DNA of 15,738 nt from Actinomycetota bacterium (GTDB lineage: Bacteria > Actinomycetota > Thermoleophilia > UBA2241): positions 224 to 15,961 of the forward strand of contig PMKK01000073.1 in assembly GCA_003157715.1 (NCBI GenBank), read 5' to 3'. Under the pieces are notes generated by a model. That model was not told where the DNA came from. It searched no databases and saw nothing but the letters and a program-made list of their open reading frames with translations. Of this stretch, positions 1 to 9,152 are shown one piece after another; position 1 is the first letter of the stretch, and each line of letters starts with the position of its first letter. The position numbers and the translations under genes were made by a program.

Positions 1-242
1 GTCTCGGCCATGAGCCGGTCGGCCTGCGGCTCCATCCAGGTCGTCACGAAGGTCGCCAGGTTGAGACGCGCGTTGCCGTCGAGCATGAGCTCGTCGTGAA
101 TGATCTGGTAGGCGGCGTCGGGCGGCATGCCGCGCCGCGGCAGCTCGTCGCGCGGCACGCGCTCGAGTTCGGCCGAGAAGATCGGCGGCACGTCGAGGTC
201 GCGAGGCACGCGCCTCGCGCCTTTGGGATGATTGAGCGCCAC
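1..242 (-). CDS. gad: Glutamate decarboxylase, N-terminal part (runs off the left edge)
   Basis: PLP-dependent decarboxylase expected to turn glutamate into GABA and CO2, consuming a proton in the cytoplasm. Only the first 80 codons are present. They read from a GTG at 242 and contain [19 protein letters not shown], then [16 protein letters not shown] and QADRLMAET. This is the highly conserved N-terminal segment of bacterial and plant glutamate decarboxylases (GMPP..AY..I.DEL.LDG...LNLA.FVTTWM). The PLP-binding lysine and the catalytic core lie outside the window. The start is chosen because AGGAGGG (253-247 on the minus strand) sits four bases upstream of the GTG and the conserved part begins about 38 residues in, as usual for the family. 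The gene is divergent from the ABC transporter operon. The family identity is secure from the motif; the physiological role (acid resistance or GABA metabolism) is not visible here. Confidence 0.9.
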   Translation of the reverse strand, partial: MALNHPKGARRVPRDLDVPPIFSAELERVPRDELPRRGMPPDAAYQIIHDELMLDGNARLNLATFVTTWMEPQADRLMAE

Positions 243-288
243 CTTGCCCTCCTTCGCCGGACCGCCGCAACGATGCCTCAGGCCCTGC

Positions 289-294
289 ATCATA
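289..294 (-). promoter_or_regulatory. Candidate -10 box for the glutamate decarboxylase gene
   Basis: On the minus strand TATGAT (294 down to 289) matches five of six bases of the sigma-70 -10 consensus and lies 47 bases before the GTG start. No good -35 element is visible at the right distance, so this is a weak call. Confidence 0.3.
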
Positions 295-327
295 CCCGGC
301 TCAAACAGCGCTTCGGGGGCCGGTCGA

Positions 328-351
328 GGCGCCGCGACGAGGCGCGGCGCC
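328..351. promoter_or_regulatory. Perfect 9-bp inverted repeat between divergent promoters
   Basis: The arms GGCGCCGCG (328-336) and CGCGGCGCC (343-351) are exact reverse complements separated by six bases. The element lies between the decarboxylase -10 candidate and the transporter promoter candidate, so it could be an operator for a dimeric regulator of one or both genes. On RNA it would form a strong hairpin. No T-tract follows on either strand, which argues against an intrinsic terminator. High GC content raises the chance background for such repeats. Confidence 0.4.
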
Positions 352-392
352 ACACGCCCGCGAACCGTGTTTGACCCGGCGGCATCGCGCGC

Positions 393-422
393 TTGTGCCC
401 GAGGTGGCTACGAACCTACAAT
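393..422 (+). promoter_or_regulatory. Candidate promoter of the ABC transporter operon
   Basis: TACAAT at 417-422 matches five of six -10 consensus bases and is unusually AT-rich for this region. TTGTGC at 393-398 is a partial -35 match, with an 18-base spacer. Transcription would start near 429, some 23 bases before the first ATG of the binding-protein gene. Confidence 0.4.
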
Positions 423-451
423 GAGCCCCAAATCTGCAGCCACATGGGGGC

Positions 452-2107
452 ATGATGAGCAACGACACGCCGTTTCAGCACGAGTACGCCGACCACCTGC
501 TCCACGAGGTCCTCGCCGGACACATGACGCGCCGCCAGCTGATCGTGCGAGCCAGTGTGGTCGGCCTGTCGGCCACGCTCGTCGGACAGGTACTGGCGGC
601 GTGCGGCAGCTCGTCGTCGAGCTCGGGCTCGGCGTCGGCGTCGAGCGCGCCCAAGTCGGGCGGCACGCTCAAGGTCACCATGCCGTCGCCGACCGTCGCC
701 GTCGATCCGACGACCATGTACGACTCGGGCTCCATCGCCATCGCCCAGCAGGTGGCCGAGTACCTCATCTGGGTCAACAACGACCTGAGCCTGCGGCCGG
801 TGCTGGCCGAAAAATGGTCGCCCGACGCCACCGCGAAGGTCTGGACGTTCAACCTGCGCAAGGGCGTCACGTTCCAGGACGGCAAGCCGTTCGGCGCCGA
901 CGACGTCGTGGCCACCATGAACATCCTGCTCAACCCCAAGACGGTCTCGGCAGCGCTCGCGTCGTTCCAGGGCATCCTCTCGCAGGGCGGCGTCAAGAAG
1001 ATCGACGACGCCACGGTGGCTTTTCACCTCGACCAGCCCTTCGCCGACTTCCCCTATTTCGTCGCCTCGACCAACTACGACTGCCTGATCCTGCCGTCGA
1101 CGTTCAAGCAGGGCACCTGGCAGAAGAACCCCGTGGGTACCGGACCGTTCAAGATGACCAAGTTCACGCCCAAGCAGGGCGCCACCTTCGTCAAGAACCC
1201 CACGTACTGGCAGACCGGCAAGCCGTATCTCGACGGCGTCACGGTGAGCTTCATCGACGAGACCCAGGCCGAAGCGCTGGCGCTGCAGTCCGGCAGCAGC
1301 GACGCGATGCTCACCACGCCGGTCCAGGGTGGCCAGGCGCTGTTTACCGACGCCAATCTCAAGGTCTTGACGACGCCTTCGACGCAGAGCCGTTTCTTGC
1401 ACATGCGGGTCGACACGGCGCCGTTCAACAACAAGGCCGTACGCCAGGCGCTGGCCTACACCATCGACCGCCCGGCGCTCGTCGCCAACCTGTTCAGCGG
1501 CAAGGCGACGATCGGTAACGACAACGTCTTCTGCCCGCTCTATCCGCTCGCCCCGAAGACGATCCCGCAGCGCGCTCAGGACATCGCCAAGGCGAAGCAG
1601 CTCCTGGCAACGGCCGGCTACGCGAACGGCCTCACCATGAACCTGACGGTCGAGCAGTTCCAGGAAGTCCCGCAGTATGCCGTGCTGCTGCAGTCGATGG
1701 CCAAGCAGGCCGGCATCAACCTGAAGCTGAACCAGGTGACCGTCACCTACTACTACGGCTCGGGCAAGACCCAGCCCTGGCTGCAGGTGCCGATGGGCAT
1801 CACCGACTGGACCTTCCGCGGCGTGCCTTCGCAGTACTTCCTGCCGGCCTTCATCTCGAACGGCGTCTGGAACTCGTCGCACTTCAAGAACGCCGCCTTC
1901 GACGCGGCCGCCAAGAGCTACGACACGACACTCGACGAGACCAAGCGGCGCCAGTACGCGCTGCAGGCCGCCTCGATCCTGAACGACGAGACGCCCTCGA
2001 TCATCTCGTACTGGATCAACGTGAACCGTGCCATGAAGAAGAACGTCAACGGCCTGACGTCCGACCCGGCCGAGTTCCTCGACCTGTCGACGACCTACCT
2101 GTCGTAG
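452..2107 (+). CDS. ABC transporter solute-binding lipoprotein, family 5 (peptide/nickel type)
   Basis: Extracytoplasmic receptor that captures the substrate and delivers it to the permeases encoded downstream. The 551-residue length is typical of SBP family 5 (DppA/OppA/NikA). After a long charged N-terminal region, TRRQLIV (residues 26-32) is a twin-arginine motif, a hydrophobic stretch follows, and VLAAC places the lipidated cysteine at residue 51. A Ser-rich linker, SSSSSSGSASASS, then leads to GGTLKV, the usual first strand. LAEKWSPDATAKVWTFNLRKGVTFQDGKPFGADDVV is, in parts, the classic family signature, and QALAYTIDRPALV is the second conserved block. The ligand cannot be deduced; families of this type carry peptides, sugars, opines or nickel. 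ATGs at 452 and 455 are both possible; a G-run (445-450) lies just upstream and suits 455 slightly better. This is the first gene of the operon, 58 bases before the permease. Confidence 0.93.
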   Translation: MMSNDTPFQHEYADHLLHEVLAGHMTRRQLIVRASVVGLSATLVGQVLAACGSSSSSSGSASASSAPKSGGTLKVTMPSPTVAVDPTTMYDSGSIAIAQQVAEYLIWVNNDLSLRPVLAEKWSPDATAKVWTFNLRKGVTFQDGKPFGADDVVATMNILLNPKTVSAALASFQGILSQGGVKKIDDATVAFHLDQPFADFPYFVASTNYDCLILPSTFKQGTWQKNPVGTGPFKMTKFTPKQGATFVKNPTYWQTGKPYLDGVTVSFIDETQAEALALQSGSSDAMLTTPVQGGQALFTDANLKVLTTPSTQSRFLHMRVDTAPFNNKAVRQALAYTIDRPALVANLFSGKATIGNDNVFCPLYPLAPKTIPQRAQDIAKAKQLLATAGYANGLTMNLTVEQFQEVPQYAVLLQSMAKQAGINLKLNQVTVTYYYGSGKTQPWLQVPMGITDWTFRGVPSQYFLPAFISNGVWNSSHFKNAAFDAAAKSYDTTLDETKRRQYALQAASILNDETPSIISYWINVNRAMKKNVNGLTSDPAEFLDLSTTYLS

Positions 2108-2165
2108 GCAACGCCGGCAGCGACGTCATCGAGCGAGTGCGTGATCTGACGGCGGAGGAGGCGGC

Positions 2166-3113
2166 GTGGGCCGGCTGATCGCCCGCCGCCTCCTCCTGCT
2201 GCTGCCGACGCTGCTCCTGCTGTCGGTGGTCGTGTTCCTCATGCTCGAGGTCGTGCCCGGCGACCCCGGCCGTGTCAAGCTGGGACCGTACGCGCCGGCC
2301 TCGGCGGTGGCTCAATACGATCACCAGATCGGCGTCGACCGGCCACTGCCGGAGCGCTACGTGCGCTGGCTCGGCGGCTTCGTCGTGCTGCACTGGGGCA
2401 CCTCGTGGAACCAGGGCGTGCCGGTCTTCTCGCTCACCATGCGACGCCTCTGGGCCTCGGTCCAGCTCGCCCTCGTGGCGCTGCTCATCATCATCCCGCT
2501 CGCGGTGGTGCTGGGAGTGACGGCCGCCCTGCGCCGCGACGGCCTCGCCGATCGCATCATCACCGTCGTCAGCCTCTCGCTCACCGTGGTGCCCGAGTTC
2601 GTGAGCGGCGTGGTGCTGACCGTCCTGTTCGTGGTGTTCCTCAAGGTCTTTCACTTTCCGGCGAACCCGCCACCCGGCTCTGGGCCGCTCACGCGCCTCC
2701 ACTACCTGCTGCTGCCGGCCATCCCTCTCATGTTCGTCGAGATGGGCTACATCGCCCGTATGGCGCGCGCCGGCATGATCGAAGCCTTGAGCATGCCTTA
2801 CATCCGCACCGCCACGCTGAACGGCCTGCCCCGGCGGCGCGTCGTCTACGGCCACGCGCTGCGCAACGCCATGGCGCCGACGGTGGCCGTGATCGGCACG
2901 CAGATCGGCTGGCTGGTCGGCGGTCTGGTCATCGTCGAAAAGCTCTTCGTCTACCCCGGCATCGGCTACCTTGTCTACTCGTCGGCGACCTACAAGGACT
3001 TCCCGACGCTCGAAGCGACCGTCCTGGTCGTCGCCGTCATCTACATGCTCTCCAACCTCGGCGCCGACGTCGTCGTCGCCTTGCTGAACCCGCGCGTCAG
3101 GTACGGGAGATAG
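2166..3113 (+). CDS. dppB: ABC transporter permease, DppB type
   Basis: Integral membrane subunit of the peptide-type importer, 315 residues. The first membrane helix is LLPTLLLLSVVVFLMLEVVP (about residues 12-31), followed by GDPG, the standard DppB/OppB opening (..GDP...). More hydrophobic segments follow in the usual pattern of about six helices. The cytoplasmic EAA loop that contacts the ATPase is near residues 210-235 (YIRTATLNGLPRRRVVYGHA). The end region FVYPGIGYLVYSSATYKDFP also fits the family, where VFxxPGxG is conserved. The GTG start at 2166 is supported by GGAGGAGG a few bases upstream. It is followed after three bases by the second permease gene, so the two are almost certainly cotranscribed. 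Substrate unknown. Confidence 0.93.
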   Translation: MGRLIARRLLLLLPTLLLLSVVVFLMLEVVPGDPGRVKLGPYAPASAVAQYDHQIGVDRPLPERYVRWLGGFVVLHWGTSWNQGVPVFSLTMRRLWASVQLALVALLIIIPLAVVLGVTAALRRDGLADRIITVVSLSLTVVPEFVSGVVLTVLFVVFLKVFHFPANPPPGSGPLTRLHYLLLPAIPLMFVEMGYIARMARAGMIEALSMPYIRTATLNGLPRRRVVYGHALRNAMAPTVAVIGTQIGWLVGGLVIVEKLFVYPGIGYLVYSSATYKDFPTLEATVLVVAVIYMLSNLGADVVVALLNPRVRYGR

Positions 3114-3116
3114 ACG

Positions 3117-4025
3117 ATGAGCGTCGTCCCCCAGCCGCCCGCTCTCGGCCCGCTCGACGACCTGACCACTCTGCCGCTCGCCGGACAGTCGGAGCGGGTG
3201 CTGCGCCGCCGCTACGTGCTGCGCGCGCTGCGGCGCAGCCCTACGTTCCTGGTGGGCGCCGTCATCGTCCTCTTCTGGATCTTCATGGCCCTGTTCTCGG
3301 CGCACGTCACGCGCTACGGCTACCTCGTCACCGACCCGCTGCACTCGCTGCGAGCGCCGGGCGGCGCTCACTGGTTCGGCACCGACGAGGTCGGCCGCGA
3401 CGTGCTGTCGCGCACGCTGGCCGGCGCCCGTACCGTGCTCGTGGTCGCTCCCCTGGCGACCCTGGTGTGCCTGCTGCTCGGCGGCGGCATCGGCCTGCTG
3501 TCCGGCTACCTGGGGGGCGCCAGGGACGAGATCATGATGCGCCTGGTCGACGTGGTGCTCGCCTTGCCGGTGATCGTCGCGGCGATCGTCGCGGTCGCGG
3601 CCCTGGGCCGCTCGGTCCCGGTGATCATCGGGGTGATCGGCGTGCTGTTCTCGCCGCCGGTGGCCCGCACCATCCGCGCGGCGTCAGTGGCCGAACGCCA
3701 GAAGGAGTACGTGCAGGCCGCCCGCCTGAGGGGCGAGCCCGCTCTCTACATCCTGGTCTCGGAGATCCTGCCCAACATCCTCTCGCCGGTCATCGTCGAG
3801 GGGACGGTGCGGCTCGGCTACGCCGTCTTCACCGCCGCGGGCCTCGCCTTTCTGGGGTTCGGCGTGCAGCCGCCGTCACCCGACTGGGGACTGACGATCT
3901 CGACCGACAGCCAGTACATCCAGACGTCCTGGTGGACCGTCCTGTTCCCGGCGCTGGCCCTGGCCACGCTCGTGGTCGGCGCCAACCTGCTGGCCGACGG
4001 CGTGCGCAAGGCGCTGGCGGAGTGA
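3117..4025 (+). CDS. dppC: ABC transporter permease, DppC type
   Basis: Second membrane subunit of the importer, 302 residues. It has a cytoplasmic N-terminal tail, then RRSPTFLVGAVIVLFWIFMA as the first helix, a common arrangement in DppC/OppC. The diagnostic loop HWFGTDEVGRDVLSRTLAGA (near residue 84-103) is the hallmark of this subfamily (GTD..GRD..SR). The EAA loop is YVQAARLRGEPALYILVSEI (near residue 199). AGLAFLGFGVQPPSPDWG near the C-terminus is also conserved. ATG at 3117 follows GGGAGA and starts three bases after the stop of the partner permease. The stop lies four bases before the fused ATPase gene. Expected to form a heterodimer with the DppB-type subunit. Confidence 0.94.
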   Translation: MSVVPQPPALGPLDDLTTLPLAGQSERVLRRRYVLRALRRSPTFLVGAVIVLFWIFMALFSAHVTRYGYLVTDPLHSLRAPGGAHWFGTDEVGRDVLSRTLAGARTVLVVAPLATLVCLLLGGGIGLLSGYLGGARDEIMMRLVDVVLALPVIVAAIVAVAALGRSVPVIIGVIGVLFSPPVARTIRAASVAERQKEYVQAARLRGEPALYILVSEILPNILSPVIVEGTVRLGYAVFTAAGLAFLGFGVQPPSPDWGLTISTDSQYIQTSWWTVLFPALALATLVVGANLLADGVRKALAE

Positions 4026-4029
4026 CGGC

Positions 4030-6306
<2,277 letters not shown>

Positions 6307-6361
6307 ACCGGAGCGGCCGCGAGCAAGGCGACCTCGACTGGACGCCGGACCGCTGAAGGGC

Positions 6362-8053
6362 TCAGGACCCGCCCGGCAGCCGCGCGGTAAGGCTGAGCGG
6401 CACGACCACCGACGTCGTGGCTTCCTGCACCAGCACGCCGATGTTCCAGCGGCCCGCGACCGAGAGTTCGAGGCCGGCGGCCCGCCAGACGCCGTCGGGG
6501 CCGCGGACGAGCGAGAGCGTCGAGGGTGCTACCGTCGCTTGCCGCGAAAGCGCGAAGTCGAGCTCGACATGGCGCACGCCCGCGAGCGGCTCGCCGGTGC
6601 CGTAGCCGCTGACGGCGGCGGCGAATTCGTTGCGCCCGACAGTGCCCGGGCTCACCGTGAGGCGCACGCGCGCCGTCGTGGCGTAGTCCGACCCCACGAG
6701 CACCGCCCTGCTCGCCGTCGAGGCCCGAGCCGAGGCGGCGGCGATGCGCGCCGGCGCCAGCCCGCTCAGCAAGCCGGTCACGGCCAGGATCGCGACGCCC
6801 AGCACGACCTCGCCCCCGACGGTCCTGCGGAACGCCTGCAGACCGGAGGCGCCGGCGCCCAGCGCAGGCGCCAGGACGAAGTGGTTGAGCGCCGCCAGCG
6901 CGAGCAGCGCGCAGAACAGCGCGAGCTTCACGAGCAGGACGCGACCGAAGCCGGTGTGGATGAGGTTGGTCGGCGCGCCGACCTCGGCGACCGCGCGCGC
7001 GAGACCGGTGAGCACCACGATCGCCAAGGCGCCGCTCGCGGTGAGCGAGAAGCGGCGCACGGCAGCGGCGCGTTCGACGCCGTTCGGCCCGCGCATGGCG
7101 AGCAGCAGCCAGGGCAGGCCGCCGATCCAGACGCCGGCGGCGGCCACGTGCAGCCACTGGCCGGCCAGCGTGAGGACACGCCACTGCGAGGCGCCGTTGG
7201 CGTGGCCGTCCCAGATCAGGGCGAACAGGGCGGTGGCGCTCGCCAGGCCGAGGAGCGCGAAGGTCGCGGGTCGCGGCACAAGGCTCACCGCGGCCACCGC
7301 GACGCCGCAGAAGACCAGCACGGCCGCCGCCAGCCCAAGCAGCAGCAGACCCTCGTGGGTCTCGAAGAGCGGCAGCAGCGAGGGGGCCCGCGCGATGGCG
7401 CGTTCGCTCAGGATGACGGTCGACACGCCGACCGCGGCCAGCAGCCAGCCGAGCCGCAGCAGCAGTGTGCCGCCGGCCGGCAGCCGGCCACGCGGGACGA
7501 GCCACCAGGCGCCGGCCGCTCCCAGAAGCAAGGCGAGGCCGGCGAACAGCAGCCAGCGCCCGGCCGCCGCGACGGCCGTGAGCCAGGTCGCGGTGCTGAC
7601 GAACTTGCCGAAGGGCGCGACCGCACCGACGTCGGCCACGCCGACGCCGAACGCATAGGTGCCGCCGGCGAAGTGCCCGTCGAGCGCCGAGACGGTCCGC
7701 CACTCGATCGTGTACACGCCGTGCGCCAGCGGCTCCGCCAGCGCGACCCGAAGCTGCTGCGGGTGTCCCGTCACTGGTCGAGAGCGCGAGACACCGGCCA
7801 CTGCGCCCCCGTGCGCGTCGAAGACCTGCACGTTCGACAGGGTGGGATCGACAGGTTCGCTGAAGGTGAGCAGGATCTGCGCCGGTGACTGGGCGACCGT
7901 CGCGTCGACACCCGGACTGGAGCCGGTGAGCAGGGCGTGGGCCGCCGCTGAGGAGACGGGAAGCAAGAGAGTCAGCGCGGCGACCAGCGCCGCGAGCGCC
8001 GCGAACGTGCCGCCGCGCACGAGCAGACAGGGCAGACGACCCTTCGGCCTCAC
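6362..8053 (-). CDS. copCD: CopC-CopD fusion protein with extra C-terminal domain (copper handling)
   Basis: Membrane protein of 563 residues, likely binding copper outside and passing it across or along the membrane. A signal peptide ends SSAAA, leaving His39 as the mature first residue. The CopC domain follows (about 39-140): FSEPVDPTLSNVQVFDA and SALDGHFAGGTYAF. His39, Asp125 and His127 match the His1/Asp/His set that holds Cu(II) in CopC. About eight membrane helices (about 155-450) form the CopD domain. The last 100 residues form an extracytoplasmic domain with G.NEF...V, and ...GVWRAAGLELSVAGRWNIGV, resembling YtkA/FixH-type domains. The layout recalls YcnJ of Bacillus. The GTG at 8053 lies in a tandem repeat and its ribosome binding site is poor; GTG at 8020 is an alternative that would give a shorter signal peptide. 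It follows the 8161-8811 gene by 107 bases, probably in one operon. Direction of copper transport is not decided by sequence. Confidence 0.88.
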   Translation of the reverse strand: MRPKGRLPCLLVRGGTFAALAALVAALTLLLPVSSAAAHALLTGSSPGVDATVAQSPAQILLTFSEPVDPTLSNVQVFDAHGGAVAGVSRSRPVTGHPQQLRVALAEPLAHGVYTIEWRTVSALDGHFAGGTYAFGVGVADVGAVAPFGKFVSTATWLTAVAAAGRWLLFAGLALLLGAAGAWWLVPRGRLPAGGTLLLRLGWLLAAVGVSTVILSERAIARAPSLLPLFETHEGLLLLGLAAAVLVFCGVAVAAVSLVPRPATFALLGLASATALFALIWDGHANGASQWRVLTLAGQWLHVAAAGVWIGGLPWLLLAMRGPNGVERAAAVRRFSLTASGALAIVVLTGLARAVAEVGAPTNLIHTGFGRVLLVKLALFCALLALAALNHFVLAPALGAGASGLQAFRRTVGGEVVLGVAILAVTGLLSGLAPARIAAASARASTASRAVLVGSDYATTARVRLTVSPGTVGRNEFAAAVSGYGTGEPLAGVRHVELDFALSRQATVAPSTLSLVRGPDGVWRAAGLELSVAGRWNIGVLVQEATTSVVVPLSLTARLPGGS

Positions 8054-8094
8054 GCCTGTTCCACCCGCCTCACGCCTGCCCCACCCGCCTCACG
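8048..8094. repeat. 20-bp tandem repeat over the start of copCD
   Basis: Two copies of a 20-bp unit (8048-8067 and 8068-8087, differing at two positions) plus seven bases of a third (8088-8094). On the minus strand each copy starts with GTGAGGC, so GTG triplets occur at 8093, 8073 and 8053 in three different frames; only 8053 is in frame with CopC. Loss or gain of a unit would alter the leader and spacing of the start. Confidence 0.75.
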
Positions 8095-8160
8095 ATTTCT
8101 CGCTCGCCTCGCACCTGCCACGGACCCGCATCGTCTGCCGCACGCCCGTCTCAGGCCGCC

Positions 8161-8811
8161 TCAGCCTCTCCTGGCCGCCAGGAGAGCCACGACGGCCACG
8201 ACCAGACCCAGGGCTCCGACCGCGAGGCCGATGATGCCGAGAAGCAGCGCGCGCGAGGCTTGCGAGGCGCTCGCCAGTCGCGGCAGCGCGACGCTCACCC
8301 GCTGCGCGAGCTCGGTCATGGTCGGCGTCTGCACGGGAAACTCGGCGGCCTCGGGATCGCGCACCGTAGCAAACGTGGCGGGACCGCTCGTGAAGCGCTG
8401 GTCGATCCGCTGCGAGCCGATCGTGCCGCTGAAGTGAAATGTGTAGTCGCCGGGGGCGGTGGGAAACAGCCAGGCACGATAGTCGCCGGGGGTGCCCAGG
8501 CCGGTATCGGGATCGAAGGTCGGCGCCAGGGCGAACGCCATGGTCTGCGTCCCGAACGAGACGGTCAGGCGGAGCGTGGTGCCGAGACCGACGACCGGCT
8601 TGCCGTTCGTCCGCCTGGCGAGGATCAGCTGGACGCTGTTCTCCTGGCCTACGTAGGCAGGCTCGCTGCCCCAGCCCACGGTGAAGCGATAGGCGCCCAC
8701 CTGCCGGACCTCGTGCGCGGCGGCCGGCGCGGCGGCTGCCAGCGCGACGAAGACGGCCGCCAGGACCGCCGTCACCGTCGCCGTCGCGCGCCACCCGCGT
8801 CCCCGTCTCAT
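8161..8811 (-). CDS. Exported, membrane-anchored protein with N-terminal histidine (possible copper partner)
   Basis: Not assigned to a named family. The 216-residue protein has a signal peptide (R-rich start, hydrophobic 12-29) ending APAAA, so the mature chain would start HEVRQVGAYRFTVGW with His33. The middle is beta-rich (about 38-160: VQLILARRTNG, LRLTVSFGTQTMAF, GDYRAWLFPTAPGDYTFHFSG), suggesting an immunoglobulin-like or cupredoxin-like sandwich outside the membrane. A single helix (about 188-212) followed by ARRG anchors it with the C-terminus inside. This plan of histidine at position 1, beta domain and C-terminal anchor parallels the copper proteins YcnI and CopC, and the next gene is a CopC-CopD fusion. 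Copper binding is thus inferred from design and context. The start ATG at 8811 has GGGGGAG about eight bases upstream. It is probably the first gene of the copper operon. Confidence 0.75.
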   Translation of the reverse strand: MRRGRGWRATATVTAVLAAVFVALAAAAPAAAHEVRQVGAYRFTVGWGSEPAYVGQENSVQLILARRTNGKPVVGLGTTLRLTVSFGTQTMAFALAPTFDPDTGLGTPGDYRAWLFPTAPGDYTFHFSGTIGSQRIDQRFTSGPATFATVRDPEAAEFPVQTPTMTELAQRVSVALPRLASASQASRALLLGIIGLAVGALGLVVAVVALLAARRG

Positions 8812-8892
8812 CCGCTGCGCTCCCCCGTCAGTTAGCCGGCACCCCTGCCGGGAAGACTATATCCGCCAAAACGCCTGGAGGGAGCGCAAGCC

Positions 8893-9066
8893 ATGGTCCA
8901 CCTGCTGTCGCAGCTCGACCCGATGGTCTGGGTGATGATGGTCGTCGTCGCCATCGGGTTCGTCGTGGCCGCCCTGGTGCTGGTCGACCTGCTGCCCGGT
9001 GACGACGAGAGACCAGCGGCGAGCCCGCCGGGGCCCGGCGACGGTGGCGAGCCACCCGACGCCTAG
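8893..9066 (+). CDS. 57-residue single-pass membrane microprotein
   Basis: Small unrecognised protein, MVHLLSQLDPMVWVMMVVVA at the start, one hydrophobic helix (about residues 10-33), then DLLPGDDE and a Pro/Gly/Ser tail rich in acidic residues. The strongest support is the ribosome binding site: GGAGGGAG lies seven bases before the ATG at 8893, in a region with few other features. It is divergent from the N-terminal-histidine protein (start 8811), so the 81-base gap would hold promoters for both. With the helix near the start and no cleavable site, it would sit in the membrane, tail outside or inside undecided. Function unknown; a small regulator or subunit of the neighbouring copper system is possible but only by position. 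Confidence 0.6.
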   Translation: MVHLLSQLDPMVWVMMVVVAIGFVVAALVLVDLLPGDDERPAASPPGPGDGGEPPDA

Positions 9067-9152
9067 ACGTACCACGCCGTCAGACCGATCGCGACCGGCC
9101 GGCCGGCGCGCCGCGGCCCCGGGGGAGGCCTCGACGACCGCGGCGACCGCCG

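Noticed and set aside
96..1518. Plus-strand open frames at 96-374 and 232-1518
   Set aside because: They overlap the decarboxylase on the other strand and the binding protein in another frame. Their translations are Arg-rich and lack motifs.
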